NCBI RefSeq assembly: GCF_022829465.1
Contig: NZ_JAKSXZ010000043.1
Location: 1-49,664 of the forward strand
DNA length: 49,664 nt
Direction: 5' to 3'
From: Methylobacterium sp. J-067
Lineage (GTDB): Bacteria; Pseudomonadota; Alphaproteobacteria; Rhizobiales; Beijerinckiaceae
Position numbers and translations under genes: made by a program. Under the pieces are notes generated by a model. The model was given only the letters and a program-made list of their open reading frames with translations, did not search any database and had not been told where the DNA came from. Below, piece after piece: positions 49,049-49,664 of the stretch. Every line of letters starts with the position of its first letter. The first letter of the stretch is position 1.

Positions 49049-49664
49049 TCAGCTGAGGTGCCAGCCCTGTTCGATCTGGGCCAAGTGCAGGTTCTGAGAC
49101 TCGGGCGACTGCGAAAGGGACACCGCAAGGTCTGCCCGCGACACGCCGTGGTCGAGTTGATCGGTCCAGTAGCTCAGGCCACTGGCATCAGCGTGGCGGC
49201 CCAGCGCGTTTACGTACAGGGCGTCGACGTAGGCACTGTTGGACAGCTTGCCGTAGGTCGCTTGGCTCTCCGGCGAGTTCAGGAAGACCTGGGCGATGCT
49301 GGTCGTTGTTCCGCCGTGGTCGAGCTGGTCCGTGTAGTACGCCAGACCACCTGCGTCCGGCGCCCGGCCGAGCATGGTGTAGTACACCCGTGCAACCTGG
49401 GCCGCCTGCGCGTCGGGCACGAACAGGCCGGCGTTGAGGGTCGGCTGCAGGGTGGCCAAATGCTCGGGTGAGAACACAAAGCTTTGAGCGACATCGACAC
49501 GGGTAACGCCGCGGGCGAGTTCGTCGACATAATACTGCAGACCGCTCGCATCGGCGGCACGGTGTAGGGTGTTGTGATAGAGTTGCTGAATGAAGGCCGT
49601 GTTATCGGCGGCATTGAAGCGGGCTTGACCCTCCGGCGACGCCAGGAAATTAGCGGCCAGAGAC
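49049..49664 (-). CDS. DUF4214 repeat protein, 5' end outside window
   Basis: The frame ends at TGA 49049-49051 and is open to the right edge (about 204 codons), so the start is missing. At least three tandem copies of a unit are visible, each with Y-x-x-x-L-G/H-R-x-x-D-A-x-G-L-x-Y-Y/W-x-D-x-L-D-x-G-x-x-x-x-x-x-A, then F/S-L-x-S-P-E: RVYYTMLGRAPDAGGLAYYTDQL, LYVNALGRHADASGLSYWTDQL and LYHNTLHRAADASGLQYYVDEL. This is the DUF4214 pattern found in secreted, often RTX-like adhesins and S-layer-associated proteins of alphaproteobacteria. An RTX or secretion part would lie outside the window. Confidence 0.82.
   Translation of the reverse strand, partial: SLAANFLASPEGQARFNAADNTAFIQQLYHNTLHRAADASGLQYYVDELARGVTRVDVAQSFVFSPEHLATLQPTLNAGLFVPDAQAAQVARVYYTMLGRAPDAGGLAYYTDQLDHGGTTTSIAQVFLNSPESQATYGKLSNSAYVDALYVNALGRHADASGLSYWTDQLDHGVSRADLAVSLSQSPESQNLHLAQIEQGWHLS

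Overview
The window is GC-rich alphaproteobacterial chromosome, most probably Methylobacterium/Methylorubrum or a close relative in the Hyphomicrobiales. This is inferred from gene content and order: a BcsS-type secreted protein, ExoD, an LdtR-like MarR regulator, a DUF6163-like membrane protein, HemB of the cysteine-poor class, an RDD protein and Bpt, plus EcfG-type promoter sequences. No database search was possible, so every name rests on motifs read by eye.

Region A (1-9953) is an accessory cluster that looks built for oxidant defence. It holds three paralogous catalase-like haem proteins (one cut by the window start), a tiny secreted peptide with a repeating Met-Met-basic tail followed by a b-type cytochrome and a periplasmic YedY/MsrP-like molybdoenzyme, an alpha/beta hydrolase, a DJ-1/PfpI protein, a SnoaL-like protein, a MarR regulator translationally coupled to one catalase-like gene, and a second sulfite-oxidase-family protein. 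One exact and two near matches to the general-stress sigma factor EcfG promoter lie in front of three of these genes. The peptide, cytochrome and molybdoenzyme set resembles in logic the methionine-rich-peptide/methionine-sulfoxide-reductase hypochlorite scavenger described in Azospira, and is the most interesting part of the window.

Region B (about 9954-12450) is a junction: a strong terminator, a complete but dead IS630-type element whose DDE transposase is broken by a short REP-like insertion, and a truncated second IS630-like transposase.

Region C (about 12500-25700) is a decaying mobile island ending at the 3' end of a tRNA-Gly(CCC). It carries an AEP-primase-like replication protein, a soluble AAA+/M41 (FtsH-like) protease in a six-gene operon, an XRE regulator with an inverted-repeat operator, helically phased CATGG repeats, and several frameshifted or truncated genes (ADP-ribosyltransferase-like, phage-like, RuvC-like). 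No integrase was found in it.

Region D (25780-42660) is core chromosome: formyltransferase-like protein, FeS-type photolyase (PhrB class), BcsS, ExoD, MarR/LdtR-like, hemB, bpt, purB, D-amino-acid aminotransferase, purA, rpoH and rluD. The genes are complete and closely packed.

Region E (42735-49664) begins with tRNA-Glu(CTC) and tRNA-Glu(TTC). The remains of an excisionase/integrase module abut and overlap the second tRNA. Beyond lie mostly small accessory genes of unknown function, an AT-rich orphan, and a DUF4214 repeat protein running off the right edge.
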